Shown: positions 46,050-56,990 of the stretch, one piece after another
How the letters are laid out: every line of letters begins with the position of its first letter
Numbering within the stretch: the stretch's first letter is position 1
DNA from: Saccopteryx bilineata
Lineage: Eukaryota; Chordata; Mammalia; Chiroptera; Emballonuridae
Length of the DNA stretch: 64,000 bases
NCBI RefSeq assembly: GCF_036850765.1
Contig: NC_089501.1
Coordinates: 16,282,997-16,346,996, forward strand
Direction: 5' to 3'
Program-made: the position numbers and the translations under genes
Notes under the pieces: model-generated
Database searches by the model: none
Told to the model about the DNA's origin: nothing
Seen by the model: the letters and a program-made list of their open reading frames with translations, nothing else

Positions 46050-46960
46050 TTTTTCTCTGTATAGACTGCTCCTTTGGATGTGTTGTTTGTGTAGCTAGCT
46101 GAGTATAGGGTTGGTGTTGTCTGCCTCCAGATTTCAGTTGTGTTATTTCTAAATCTTTTTGGGATGGCTTCAGCTGTTTGTAATCGGCTGTGGGCTACTT
46201 GTCTGCCATTACTGCTCTTTTTGATGTTTATGACAGCATTTTCTATACCTTAGCTGGGTCAGGTGTGAGGAGCCTTTCCTTAAGATACCACTCTAACTAT
46301 GGTTGTTATGAGCTGTGCTGATACTCTTTGTATCTGGCCACTAGATGTTCCAGCCCTGGACCTCCCTGATTTGAACCTGGTGCAGATCATTGGGGGTCAC
46401 TGCTTTTGACTGGCCCTTAGCAACCTTCTTGGAGCTACAGGCAATCTATAATTTGTGTCTGCCTTTGCTGGGTCATAATGTCATTGTAACTATCAGCTGC
46501 ACTCCTAGGATGGCTTTTATCCACTCTTGGTCAGTGTGTGTGGTCTCTCTATTTCTGAAGTGAGGTTTTTCCTCTGCTCTCCCTCTGCCTATGCCTCATC
46601 AAGCACTGAGGCACCAGTGCATTAGAACTTGATTTTCCTATAATAAGGGATGGAAAAATGCAGAGTACTGGGTCTTCCTAAATTACAGCGGTACCTTGAG
46701 ATACATTTTAATTCATTCTGTAACCGAGCTCGTAAGTCAGTCAGCTTGTATATCAAACTGCTGATACTGGACCCATGCGCCAACTAGCAGCAGCTTCCCA
46801 AATCACAACTTGTATCTCAGAATTTCACTTGGATCTCGAACAAAATACAGACCAATTCACAGATCGTATCTTAAAAAAGTAGTATGTTGGTTTGTTTGTA
46901 TCTCAAGGTACCACTGTATATAAAGTGGAAGCGTCCACCATGGGGGAACAAGGCCTTTTT
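46050..46960 (-). promoter_or_regulatory. L1-2 5' UTR remnant, interrupted by a MITE
   Basis: Sequence upstream of ORF1 on the minus strand, about 680 bp once the MITE at 46686-46916 is removed. 'GCCTTGTTCCCCCATGGTGG' lies near its outer end. The YY1-type CAAGATGGC core of L1-1 is not preserved. Confidence 0.55.
46686..46916. mobile_element. 231-bp MITE with TA target duplication (Tigger/pogo-type)
   Basis: Ends CAGCGGTACCTTGAGATAC and GTATCTCAAGGTACCACTG form a 19-bp inverted repeat with one mismatch. TA lies on both sides (46684-46685 and 46917-46918), the target choice of Tc1/mariner and pogo/Tigger transposases. The interior is decayed, with 'TAACCGAGCTCGTAAGTCAG' and no open frame. Strand cannot be assigned. 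Confidence 0.92.
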
Positions 46961-49097
46961 AGAGTTTCTAGTTCTTTTCAAAAAAATTATATGATTTCAT
47001 ATATGATAAATTCTGCAGGTTTCTTTTTTTACTTCATTTTTTTCTTTTCCACATGTGGTTAAAAGTCTGACATTCTGTATATAGCGGTAAAGGTAGAATT
47101 ATGAATCAAATTTTCTATACATGGATTTTAATGAGTTGTTACTTTTTTATCAGCTATTCCTTTTACCTGGAATTCTGAAGTAAAAATAAAAATTTCCCTT
47201 AGCTGTAGAATGACTATTTATATGCCAAAATATAAAAAACCTATTTATTTAATCTACTCATAACTATTGTACCTCTTGTACTTTTCTCACAATTGCCTTT
47301 CAATTTGTGCTTTCATTTTTAAAAAATATTTTTGTGCCTTTTTTCTTACAATTTCTTGACATCGTTCTTTATTTTTCTTTTTTCTTATTTCTTTAAGGTT
47401 TCTGATCCTGTTTTAAATCTAGTTATTTAATTTCTTTCTAGTTATTAGTTTACTTTTAATTTTTTTAAATTAAATGATTTGAGGATATTCTATAAAAAGT
47501 TATTAAACTTGATAATAATTTTTTACTGAATTTTAAGTGACATTTGCCAAATAATGCATCACTTAACAAAAACTTGTGATTCCTTCATAAACCCTTTATT
47601 AAACTTTAGCGTAAACCTTTCTTTTTTTAGCATATACCCTTGTTTTTGTTTCCCATTACCTTTGATTTTATCATTGGTCTGAATTATTCGTATGTAAAAT
47701 ATCATTACATTTCAAAATGTATTGAATGTCTGTCAAGAGTGTCTATATAGTCATTCTCATATCTTTATTCTTTTGTGTAAAATTTCAAATCTCTTGATCA
47801 ATTTTTAGAACATCTTGTTTTAGATTTTGATTATGATTTTATAATATTTATATGTTAACATAAGGAAATGTAGTGTTTAATTATATTCTATCTTAGAAAT
47901 ATTTCCTTTTTTATTTCTGTTTTATCAACTCATAGTTGAAAGTTTATAGCTTTCTTTAAAAAATTCTTATGTATTTGTGATCAAGTCAGCCTGATTTTTG
48001 CTTTAAACATAAATTAGATATACACATTGTTTTAAATTAAATTTTTTCCAAAATATAGATGGTTTAGTTTTCATTGATTTTGTATATTACAAACTATTTT
48101 AAGCTGTACATTTTGTTCTCTTTGTATTTTTAACTGGTCAATTTTTTCTCATAATTTTGCTATTTGCTTAACTGAATTTATTGGAATTATATTTTCTTTG
48201 TGAATATCAATATTTGAAGAGAAAATTACCTTCTTTTCCCTGTGGCAATTATATTTTCTTAGTATAACTGTGTCCTTCAATTTTTCTTCCTCTGAAATCT
48301 AAAAGAACTTATGTAGTTGGCCTTTGTATTATAAATTAAAAGATTAATTTTCTGAATCATTTCTGCACTTCAAACTTGTTATATGGTAGGTTTAAATTAA
48401 TCTCTTACATTTTGTGTTCTTAAAGTTATATTTTCTTTCTCTTTTATCTCAGCCTCATTCTAGCTAATTGCTTTCATCTGAGCTACTTTTGTTATAACAT
48501 TTTAATATTGGTTTACAAGCCATTTACATCTGATTTTTTTTTTGAAGACATGAGCAGATATTGCTAAAATCCTTATGTATTTCTTGTGATAGATTATTTT
48601 CAAGAGATTAATTCTTTTCTGAAAAAATAATTCTGCCCTTTGATTTTGCACTGGTCTCTTAATAGGTGTCTACCCTGGATTAATGTAAGAAAAAGGATGA
48701 ATTAATTTTATGCAAAACACTTGCTAAAATTAGGGTGCTTTGATTGTTTTCAGAGCCCTCTTTATGTACTTGGGCACTAATAGACTTTTGGATCTAAAAG
48801 TGAGTTGATATGCATAGTGTGTATTTCAAGGATCTTAAATTGTTCCATGCTAAAGTTGCAATGTCCTTCTATCTGCCCAGCTTACTTCTTTTTCTTAGTG
48901 TTTCAGAGAATTAATTCTTGAAAAAGGCAAGCAGAATGTTTTAAGAGTATCTCTGGGTTTGGGACCAAGTTAAAGCAAGTATGACACTGTGTTAAATGCA
49001 AAATTTAAAGGGGTGCCAAAAAATCTTAGTAATCAAAACAAATAACATTTGTATATAAAATTGAATTATATTTAAATAATGTGACATTTTATTTTAT
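46961..49097. other. Unassigned, very AT-rich sequence
   Basis: Over 2 kb of T-rich sequence, with poly-T tracts and no open frame or repeat I can assign. It could contain decayed L1, but I see no diagnostic block. Confidence 0.4.
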
Positions 49098-49572
49098 ATG
49101 CTAATTGAATTTATTGGCGTGACACTGGTTAACATAATTATACAGGTTTTAGGTGCCCAGTTCCACAACACATCTCTATACACCGCATTTTGTGTTCGCC
49201 ACCCTCAAGTTATGTCTCTGTCCATCACCATTTATCTATCCTCCAAATAGCCTCCTCACCTTTTCCCCCACCCTCACAATCAATATACTGTTGTCCATGT
49301 CCATGAGTTTCTTCTTTTTTGTCCTGTTTTGCTCAATCCCTCCACACCCCTTAATCCCTTCCTCCTCCTCAACAACTGTCAGCCTGCTCTCTGCCTATGA
49401 GTCTGTCTCTATTTTGCTTGTTAGTTCATTTTGTTCAATAGATTCCACACATGAGTGAAATCATATGGTATTTGTCTTTATCTGACTGGCTTATTACTTA
49501 GCAGATTTCCAGATCCATCCATGCTGTCACAAAGGGAAGATTTCCTTCCTTTTTATAGCCATGTAGTTATAA
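49098..49572 (-). mobile_element. LINE-1 3' fragment (first of a tandem pair)
   Basis: The left edge 'GAATTTATTGGCGTGACACTG' is an L1 3'-UTR start on the minus strand, followed by 'GTTCCACAACACATCTCTATAC' in pieces, 'GATCCATCCATGCTGTCAC' near 49512 and 'TTTTTATAGCCATGTAGT'. It is truncated at about 49572. Confidence 0.8.
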
Positions 49573-50890
49573 AATTAGACTTATTGGGATGACATTGGTT
49601 GATAATATTATATAAGTCTCAAGTGTACAGTTCTATAAGACACCATCTGTATATCATTGTGTGTTCACCACCCATAGTGTACTTCCTCTGTCACCATATA
49701 TTTGACTCTCTTTGTCCTCTTCACTCTTCCCCAAACCCCTTCACCTGTGGCAACCACAATACCTTGTGTGGGTTTCTAAGTTTGTGTGTTTTGTTCATTT
49801 TATTGCTCTGTTTTATAACTTACACATGAGTAATATCATATGGCTCGTGTTCTTATCCATCTGACTTATTTCACTTAGCACCATACTCTCAAGATTCACC
49901 CATGTGGTCACAAATTTCATCCTTTCTTATGGCTGAGTAGTATTCCCTTGTATATAGGTAACACATCTTTATCCAATCATCCATCAAAGGACACTTGAGG
50001 TTGTTTTTATGTTTAGGCCAGGGTCCCCAAACATTTTACACAGGGGGCCAGTTCACTGTCCCTCAGACCGTTGGAGGGCCGAACTATAAAGAAAAAAACT
50101 ATGAACAAATCCCTATGCACACTGCACATATCTTATTTTAAAGTAAAAAAAAAAAAAAAAAAAAAAGAAATGGGAACAAATACAATATTTAAAATAAAGA
50201 ACAACTAAATTTAAATCAACAAACTGACCAGTATTTCAATGGGAACTATGGGCCTGCTTTTGGCTAATGAGATAGTCAATGTCCGATTCCATATTTGTCA
50301 CTGCTAGCAGTAACAAGTGATATGATGCACTTCCGGAGCCATGATGCATGCGTTCCGCATCACCAGAAGTACTGTACGTGAGCGACCCACGCTTTCTGGC
50401 GCCGCCACACACAGTACTCCAGGAGCACAGGATGTGGATGCATCCTGTGCTCCTCTCACTGACCACCAATGAAAGAGGTGCCCCTTCCGGAAGTGTGGCA
50501 GGGGCTGGATAAATGGCCTCAGGGGGCCTCATGCGGCCTGCGGGCTATAGTTTGGGGACCCCTGGTATAGGCTAATGTGAATAATGCTGCAGGGAACACA
50601 GTGGTACATTTACCTTTATGAATGAATGTTTACAAAATTTTCAGGTATATAACGAGAAGACAGATTGGTGGGTCACATATAGTAGCTCTACTCTTAATTT
50701 TTTGAGAAGCCTCCATACAGTTTTTCATAGTTGCTGTACTAATTTACATTCCCACTAGCAGTGTATGAGGGTCCCTTTTTCTCTGCATCCTCTCCAGTAC
50801 TTATTCTAAGAGGCATGATGTGGTTATCTTATTGTGGTTTTGATTGGCATTTCCCTTATAGCTAGTGAAGTTGATACTTTAAAATATTGT
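49573..50890 (-). mobile_element. LINE-1 3' fragment (second of the pair), split by a hAT
   Basis: Starts again with 'GACTTATTGGGATGACATTGG', then 'GTGTACAGTTCTATAAGACAC', 'TTATGGCTGAGTAGTATTCC' near 49930. After the hAT at 50019-50564 it resumes with 'AATAATGCTGCAGGGAACAC' and 'CATTCCCACTAGCAGTGTATG'. It ends near 50890. Confidence 0.82.
50019..50564 (-). mobile_element. hAT element (546 bp, non-autonomous) inside an L1
   Basis: Ends CAGGGTCCCCAAAC and GTTTGGGGACCCCTG are inverted repeats. The 8-bp flanks GTTTAGGC (50011-50018) and GTATAGGC (50565-50572) differ at one base. The interior has 'GGCCTCAGGGGGCCTCATGC', an A-tract and no real coding frame; the minus-strand frame at 50236-50532 has no transposase motif. 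The element at 31837 is an internally shortened relative. Strand set by matching that copy. Confidence 0.94.
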
Positions 50891-51349
50891 TTAAAAAAAA
50901 GAAGATTGTGAAGCAGTGACCCATGAACGGCCCCTGTTTTTATAAATAAAGTTTTGTAAAAATAAGGGATTGAATTAGAGGGAAGAGAGTAAGACAGGGC
51001 CATGCAAATGCAGGTTTGTATCCTGACTTTATTTAAAATTTGATATTTTGTCATCATTGATTTGTTTTGTTCTTGAAAACACAATATAATATATATTATA
51101 TATCTCAATTCCTGAGCTTTTTGGTGCCTAATCCTGTCCTAGTCCTGAGCTGGAGACTTTATTCATAATACACATACCTGGGTTCTACTTTGAACCAATT
51201 CATTGTTGATAGTGGTCTCCAGAGGAGCCTATTACTTTCCCCCATTTCTCTCTCTCGAGGCCTGTGCCTGTCCCATTCCCACTAAGAACTACTGAATAAG
51301 GTCATTTTCATTCTAAAAATAAAATGTGCAGTTTTTTTCCACCAAAGAT
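50891..51349. other. Unassigned sequence
   Basis: Contains 'CCCCTGTTTTTATAAATAAAG' near 50930, reminiscent of an old DNA-transposon end, but not enough to assign. No gene seen. Confidence 0.35.
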
Positions 51350-51536
51350 TTTATTTATTGAGTTTTAGAGAGAAAAGAGAGAGAGAAAGGTGCCAGGGAA
51401 AGAGTGGAAATCATCAGTTCATAGTAGTTGTTTCCCATATGTGCCTTGACTGGGCAGGCAGGCCCACGGTTTTGAACTGATGACCTCAGCATTCCAGATT
51501 GAGTGCTTTACCCACTGCACCATCATAGAACAGGGA
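51350..51536 (-). mobile_element. Short tRNA-derived SINE, diverged
   Basis: GA-rich tail at left, 'CCCATATGTGCCTTGACTGG', 'GGTTTTGAACTGATGACC', 'CAGCATTCCAGATTGAGTGC' and a decayed head complement at right ('CACTGCACCATCATAG'). Same family as 24421-24613. Confidence 0.85.
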
Positions 51537-51726
51537 AAGTGTGTCTTTTTTTTTTTTCCTGCACAGAAACTCCATCCAGGGTTTTAACAATTTCTTCTCA
51601 TAAGCTATAGATCCTCTCTGTGAGTATGATATGCTTTTCTAATATTTTTCTATTTCTGCCTGATGTATCAGAAAGTATCTAAATGGATGATGTCAAAAAA
51701 AAAAAACAGATGAGAGTGGATATGTG

Positions 51727-52055
51727 TTCAGATTGTTTTAACAAAATACCATAGACCTGAAATGCTTACATAACAGACACTTATTTCTCATGGTTCTGGA
51801 GTCCTGAGCATCAAAGATCACGGTATCAGTTGATTTCATTTGAGTGAAACCCTCTTCTTGGCTTTCAGATGGTTGACCTCCATGTTTCTCTTTTGATAAG
51901 GGCATTAATCCCATCATAAGGGCTCTGCTCTGCTCTCATGACCTCATCTAAATCTAATTAACTCTAAAAGTCCTATCTCAAAACACTATCACATTAGGGG
52001 GTAGGGCTCCACATATGAATTTTTGGAAGACACATTCAGACAATAGCAGTATATG
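51727..52055 (-). mobile_element. MaLR LTR (MST/THE1-like)
   Basis: 'TTAACAAAATACCATAGACC', 'CACTTATTTCTCATGGTTCTGG' in pieces, 'TTGATAAGGGCATTAATCCC', 'CATGACCTCATCTAAATC', 'CACTATCACATTAGGGGG', 'GACACATTCAGACAATAGCAG' follow the reverse of the MST/THE1 LTR consensus. Non-autonomous ERVL-type element, no internal region attached. Confidence 0.85.
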
Positions 52056-52166
52056 ACTCCAATAACCTCAGAATGTGATTATCCTGAGTTGGGGAGCGGA
52101 ATGTAGTGTGGTGATGATTATGGAAGAAACTGTTTTTCTTTTTATGTAGGACCTTCGACCTTTAAG

Positions 52167-52340
52167 ATATATATCTATATCTATATATCTATATCTATCT
52201 ATATCTATCTGTATCTATATCTGTATCATCATCTATCTATATCTGTATCATATCATCTATATCTATATCTGTATATTTATATCATCATATAATCTGTACC
52301 TAATCTATATATAGATATCTATGGATCTAGATATAGAGGT
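52167..52340. repeat. Complex (ATCT)n/(TATC)n microsatellite
   Basis: ATCTAT, TATATC, CTGTATC and ATCATC units intermixed over about 170 bp. Confidence 0.95.
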
Positions 52341-52870
52341 AGTCTTGTCTTTTGTTATCTTTTGATTGTTTCCCTGCTTTGTATTTGTGGAAAACTCTGC
52401 AAACTTGCTGTCTTTCTTAATCTACCTTCGTTTATTCTTTCAGCAAAAGATTGGCTGGAATTTTTACTCAAAGATGTTGTTATAAATCTTTTGACTTTTT
52501 AAATAAACCTTCAGAGAAAATACATCAGAGACTATAAATTTGTTGCTATTTGACCTGGAAAGATAATTTTTATTTTCTGGAACTACTTATTTACATACTC
52601 CCTTTCCCTTTTAATGGCACACATAGAATAATTTGTCCTTGTATTTTGACTGTATATCTCAAATTTTAGGCTAAATTACATAATAGATTTTTTTGTCATT
52701 TTCTTCTCAATGAAAAATTAGAAAATCTTTGAGGTTCGCCCAATTCTAGCAGTCCCTTATCATTATCTTCTTATATATTACTAATGTTCTTACTAGAAGT
52801 CTGTACCATATTTTCATCACTTATAAAACTGAGAAGCAATTCTAATGAAAACTAAATATTCGATCTCTAG
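52341..52870. other. Unassigned AT-rich sequence
   Basis: No recognised feature. Confidence 0.4.
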
Positions 52871-52985
52871 TCTCAATTCCACATTTCTAGCTGTGTGATC
52901 CAGTACAACTCACTAAACCACTTTGGCCCTCAGTTTTCACACCTATATAGTGAGGATGTACTTCTCTGCATACCAAATAAATTAA
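52871..52985 (+). mobile_element. MIR fragment
   Basis: 'CACATTTCTAGCTGTGTGATC', 'CTCACTAAACCACTTTGGCC', 'CTCAGTTTTCACACCTATATAG' in the order of the MIR core. Confidence 0.75.
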
Positions 52986-53648
52986 CATTTTTTATCTTTT
53001 AATTTTGACAGCTTCATAGTGCAGCAACAGTACTTTAAAAATATTTTTTAGATTATAGCTCATCATAGGCAGACTAACCTAATAAAAAATCATTGAAGAT
53101 ACATTGAAAGATTACATTTAAAAATAACATAATGCAATAGATTATTTTGACAGAAAATCATTACCAAGCTTTAGTTCAATCTTTGTTCCTACTACGAAAA
53201 AATTAGACTAAAGCTTCATACCACGTATAGAATCAGTTCTCCAAATTAAAGATAAGGGGCTCTGCCAAACTGGAAAAAAATATATCATTATTATCTACTC
53301 TTTGCATACTGTTTTTTGAGATATAGTATTGTTTCTTACCTACTTTCTGTGTCATGTGTCCATTGTAGACAAAAAACTGCAACCCCTATAAAATGATGTA
53401 TTGGAGGCTGTAGTCAAATTGCAGGGATGCAGTAGATTCAAAGCCATGATTCCATGAGGGAAGGGTTTTGTGAGTAGACTGAAAACACATTCAAAGGAAT
53501 GCTTATTTGGAATTATAGCTTAAGCACTTTTATTTACTTAGATAATATAATGGGATGCACTGACTGGCTAGTTGTTTTTGTTTTATTTTTAAATTTAAAA
53601 ACATTTATTTTAGAGATAAAAATTTTATATAATTAAGATGATCAAAAC
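52986..53648. other. Unassigned AT-rich sequence
   Basis: No recognised feature. Confidence 0.4.
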
Positions 53649-53656
53649 AATAATTT

Positions 53657-54065
53657 CCCTGGCTGGTTGGCTCAGCGGTAGAGCGTCGGCCTAGCGTGCA
53701 GAGGACCCGGGTTCGATTCCCGGCCAGGGCACATAGGAGAAGCGCCCGTTTGCTTCTCCACCCCTCCGCCGCGCTTTCCTCTCTGTCTCTCTCTTCCCCT
53801 CCCGCAGCCAAGGCTCCATTGGAGCAAAGATGGCCCGGGCGCTGGGGATGGCTCTGTGGCCTCGGCCCCAGGCGCTGGAGTGGCTCTGGTCGCAACATGG
53901 CGACACCCAGGATGGGCAGAGCATCGCCCCCTGGTGGGCAGAGCGTCGCCCCCGGTGGGCGTGCCGGGTGGATCCCGGTCGGGCGCATGCGGAAGTCTGT
54001 CTGACTGTCTCTCCCTGTTTCCAGCTTCAGAAAAATGAAAAAATAAAAATAAAAAAAATAATAAT
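53657..54065 (+). mobile_element. GC-rich tRNA SINE (Rhin-1-like), duplicated-body subfamily
   Basis: Head 'GGTTGGCTCAGCGGTAGAGC' and 'GGGTTCGATTCCC', body 'GCTCCATTGGAGCAAAG', doubled CGCCCCCTGGTGGGC / CGCCCCCGGTGGGC module, tail 'CCAGCTTCAGAAAAATG' then (ATA)n. Short target-site duplication AATAATTT at 53649-53656 and 54066-54073. High CpG content suggests a young insertion. Overlapping open frames on both strands are shadows. Confidence 0.95.
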
Positions 54066-54073
54066 AATAATTT

Positions 54074-54450
54074 GATACACATAGTGAAATTAAGTTAATA
54101 TTTTTTCTTACACAATTATCTTATTTTTGTAATGAGAGCACCTGAAATTTACTCTCATGACAAATTTTTAGTAATCATAGTCATAAACACCAATTTAATA
54201 TTTCATTGTAATTAACTATAATAAAACATATACATAATACACATTTAATAAAATCAGTAATTTTTTCTTATTTAGAAGAAGACTCATGGTTTTTGCTTTA
54301 TAGATCTACTTATTCATCATGCCATCAGTGATTACTCATTGAATCCTTTTCAGCATGTGGAGGGTATCTTTCTATAAACATATCCAATTTTCTATATCTA
54401 AACATTTTGACTTTTGCAGATCCAGTGTTTTAGACTAAATTTGATATTGT
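54074..54450. other. Unassigned AT-rich sequence
   Basis: No recognised feature. Confidence 0.4.
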
Positions 54451-54765
54451 TTTATTTTTGTATGTGTGACAGAGACAGAGAGAGACAGAGAGAGGGACAG
54501 ACAGGAACGGAAACAGATGAGAAGCATCAATTCTTTGTTGCAGTACCTTAGTTGTTCATTGATTGCTATTTCATATGTGCCTTGACCAGGGGCCTATATC
54601 AGACCGAGTCACCCCTTGCTGAAGTCAGTGACCTTGGGCTCAAGCTGGTGCGTCTTGCTCAAACCATATGAGCCTGCACTGAAGCCGGCAACCTCTAAGT
54701 TTTGAACCTGGGTCCTCCGCATTTCAGTCCAATGCTCTATCCACTGCACCACTGCCTGGTCAGGC
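54451..54765 (-). mobile_element. Long tRNA-derived SINE
   Basis: Same family as 1491 and 20133: GACAGAGAGAG tail left, 'TTAGTTGTTCATTGATTGC', 'GACCTTGGGCTCAAGCTGG', head complement 'CACCACTGCCTGGTCAGGC' right. Target-site duplications not clear. Confidence 0.9.
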
Positions 54766-55182
54766 TGATTATGTCTCTTTTATGATAATATCAGGTCTTT
54801 CTTGGAAAAATGGATTTATACTAGAACTACACTATAAACAATGTCTGTGTTGGAGAAGAGTCATCATGACATTTTAGGATTCAGATTTTTTGCCATACAT
54901 TTATCTTTTGCAAAACACAAGTCAAACTGTTACCTTTGGCATTTATTTAAAAATTGCAAAATCTCTTCAATTAGGCTGCATCAGGGGCTTTAAATATGCT
55001 ATTTATAAACCTCAAAATTAGTATGGGGAGTCATATTACCTCTAAGGTTTAAATCCTATTTACTTTAAATGGTCTTTAAATGATTCTATTCATAATACAT
55101 TTTATTATTTAGGAAAAAAAATGAAACAATCAATTCAGGTTAATTTTTATAGCCATTAATATCCTAGTGAAAATAATTTCTA
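54766..55182. other. Unassigned AT-rich sequence
   Basis: No recognised feature. Confidence 0.4.
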
Positions 55183-55183
55183 G

Positions 55184-55533
55184 TCCTGGCCAGTTGGCTC
55201 AGTGGTAGAACATTGGCCCAGCGTGTAGAATTCCTATGTTCATTTCCTGGTCAGGGCACACAGGAAAAGCAACCATCTGCTCCTCCACCCCTTCCTCTTC
55301 TCTTTCTCTCTCTCTCTCTCTCTCTCTTCCCCTCCTGTAGTCATGGCTTGAATAGTTTGAGCAAGTTAGCTCTGGGCCATTGTCTCACCTTAGGAGTTAA
55401 AATAGTTTGATTGCTGAGCAACAGATCAGTGGCCCCATGGGCAGAGCATCGCCCAGAAGGGGTTTTCTGAGTGGATCCTGGTCCGGGTGCATGTGTGAAT
55501 CTGTCCTTCTGCCTCTCCACATTTCAATTTAAA
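55184..55533 (+). mobile_element. tRNA SINE, divergent Rhin-1-like subfamily
   Basis: Head 'CCTGGCCAGTTGGCTCAGTGG', decayed B-box 'TATGTTCATTTCC', CT repeat, then 'GTCATGGCTTGAATAGTTTGAG', matching the alternative body of 26384-26762. Flanks AATTTCTA and AAATTCTA suggest a decayed target-site duplication. Confidence 0.88.
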
Positions 55534-55973
55534 AAAATTCTAAATTTATAACATTTTCTAAATTTTTGAATAGCCAATAATAAAATGTAACAATATTAGT
55601 CCTTTCATCAAAACTATCATAGTAGGTATTTTGTACTTTGTGTGTCATTTTAGAAGGCAAAATTGTATCATTTACAGTTATTTCATCTATTTTGTAGAAA
55701 TGTTCTGCCAATTTTTTCTTCGTTAAATACATTAGTCATATCAAATTTTGAGAAAGAAGTTCACCAGTAAATAATCTTGCCAATATCATGCTTAATACCT
55801 GAATATCATGAAGATTTTCTTTCTAAATGTCAAGCCATCTGTTATTTGCATAACACTTCCTGAACTTCAAATCTTTTTATGGAGGGAAATGGACTTTTTT
55901 ACTTATGTATCCACTGACTATTGTTCTTATTTTTTTCACATAAATTACACTGTAACACACTATGTATCACTTT
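55534..55973. other. Unassigned AT-rich sequence
   Basis: No recognised feature. Confidence 0.4.
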
Positions 55974-55984
55974 CAATTTCATTT

Positions 55985-56333
55985 GGGTTTTTTTGTTTGT
56001 TTGTTTTTGTGTGTGTGTGAGAGAGAGTGTGCAACAGAAAGAGGGACAGATAGGCAAGAAATGAGAAGCGTCAATTCTTCGTTGAAGCACCTTAGTTGTT
56101 CACTGATTGCTTTCTCATTGTGCCCTGCTGGGGGAGCTACAGCAGAGCAAGGAACCCTTTGCTCAATCCAGCGACCTTGGGCTTTACGACAGCCACCATG
56201 AGGTCATGTTTATGATCCCATGCTCAAGCCAGCAACCCTTGCACTTAAGCTGGCAACCTTGGGGTTTTCAACCTGGGTCTTCTGCATCCCAGGCCTATAT
56301 GCTCTATCCATGGTGTCATCATTTGGTCAGGCC
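55985..56333 (-). mobile_element. Long tRNA-derived SINE
   Basis: Tail of GTTTGTTTGT and GAGAGAG at left, 'TTAGTTGTTCACTGATTGC', 'CGACCTTGGGCTTTACGAC', head complement 'CATTTGGTCAGGC' at right. 11-bp target-site duplication CAATTTCATTT at 55974-55984 and 56334-56344. Confidence 0.93.
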
Positions 56334-56344
56334 CAATTTCATTT

Positions 56345-56826
56345 TCTTTAAAGGGGAGTGATTACTTACACTGGGTTTGGTGTTCTTCCACATTTTAGAA
56401 TTTATTTTCTGTGAACACCCATATCTTGAGCAGTAGAGGTAGTCTTAAAAAGATTATCCTAGAAGGCACTAAAGGAATACCTGGAAAAACAAAAGTACAT
56501 AACTATAAAAATAAGCTTCCTTTTATTATTAAATATTTAGCTTCCTTATAATTTAAAAGATGATATACCATCTAAATATTAAAAGCATATATCCTAAGGA
56601 GAAAAATAGCTCAAAGACAAAACAAAGCAGTGATATAAAGGTAAGGTCAATAAAAAAAGAAAAAAAAAAGAAAAATTGAAAACAAACAAACAAATAAAAA
56701 AAATAGTAACAGAGGCAGTCAATATAAAATCAAAGCTGTCAAAAATTGAAACATGAAGACAAAATATGCACTTGAGAATTGATCCTAAAAATTATGTAGA
56801 AAGATTAGATAAAGAGTAGAGATGAG
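56345..56826. other. Unassigned AT-rich sequence
   Basis: A-rich tracts near 56650-56705; no gene or family recognised. Confidence 0.4.
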
Positions 56827-56990
56827 CCTGACCTGTGGTGGCGCAGTGGATAAAGCGTTGACCTGGAAATGCTGAGGTCGCCGGTTCGAAACCCTGGTCA
56901 AGGCACATATGGGAGTTGATGCTTCCAGCTCCTCCCCCTCTTCTCTCTCTCTCTGTCTCTCCCTCTCCTCTCTAAAATGAATAAAAAAAA
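56827..56990 (+). mobile_element. Short tRNA-derived SINE, well preserved
   Basis: 'GCCTGACCTGTGGTGGCGCAG', 'TGGATAAAGCGTTGACCTGG', B-box 'CGGTTCGAAACCC', 'GGTCAAGGCACATATGGGAG', CT repeat and 'CTCTAAAATGAATAAAAAAA'. The intact A and B boxes make it the best-preserved short-family member here. Confidence 0.95.

Larger units (their letters stand above)
40246..46960 (-). mobile_element. LINE-1 (L1-2), near full length
   Basis: Second long minus-strand L1: 3' UTR from about 40246, ORF2 to 45087, ORF1 to 46049, and a 5' UTR to about 46960. The outer GGTGGACGCTTCCAC aligns with GGTGGACGTATCAAC at the L1-1 5' end. Two SINEs (42296-42676, 43343-43727) and a 231-bp MITE (46686-46916) interrupt it. 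Unlike L1-1 it keeps the ORF2 endonuclease region. I could not identify target-site duplications. The 5' UTR is much shorter than in L1-1 and lacks the tandem units. Confidence 0.92.

Noticed and set aside
48950..51130. Possible inverted repeat between 'GGTGCCAAAAAATCTTAG' near 49012 and 'CTGAGCTTTTTGGTGCC' near 51113
   Set aside because: Similarity covers less than about 20 bases and the surrounding sequence does not align; likely chance in AT-rich DNA.
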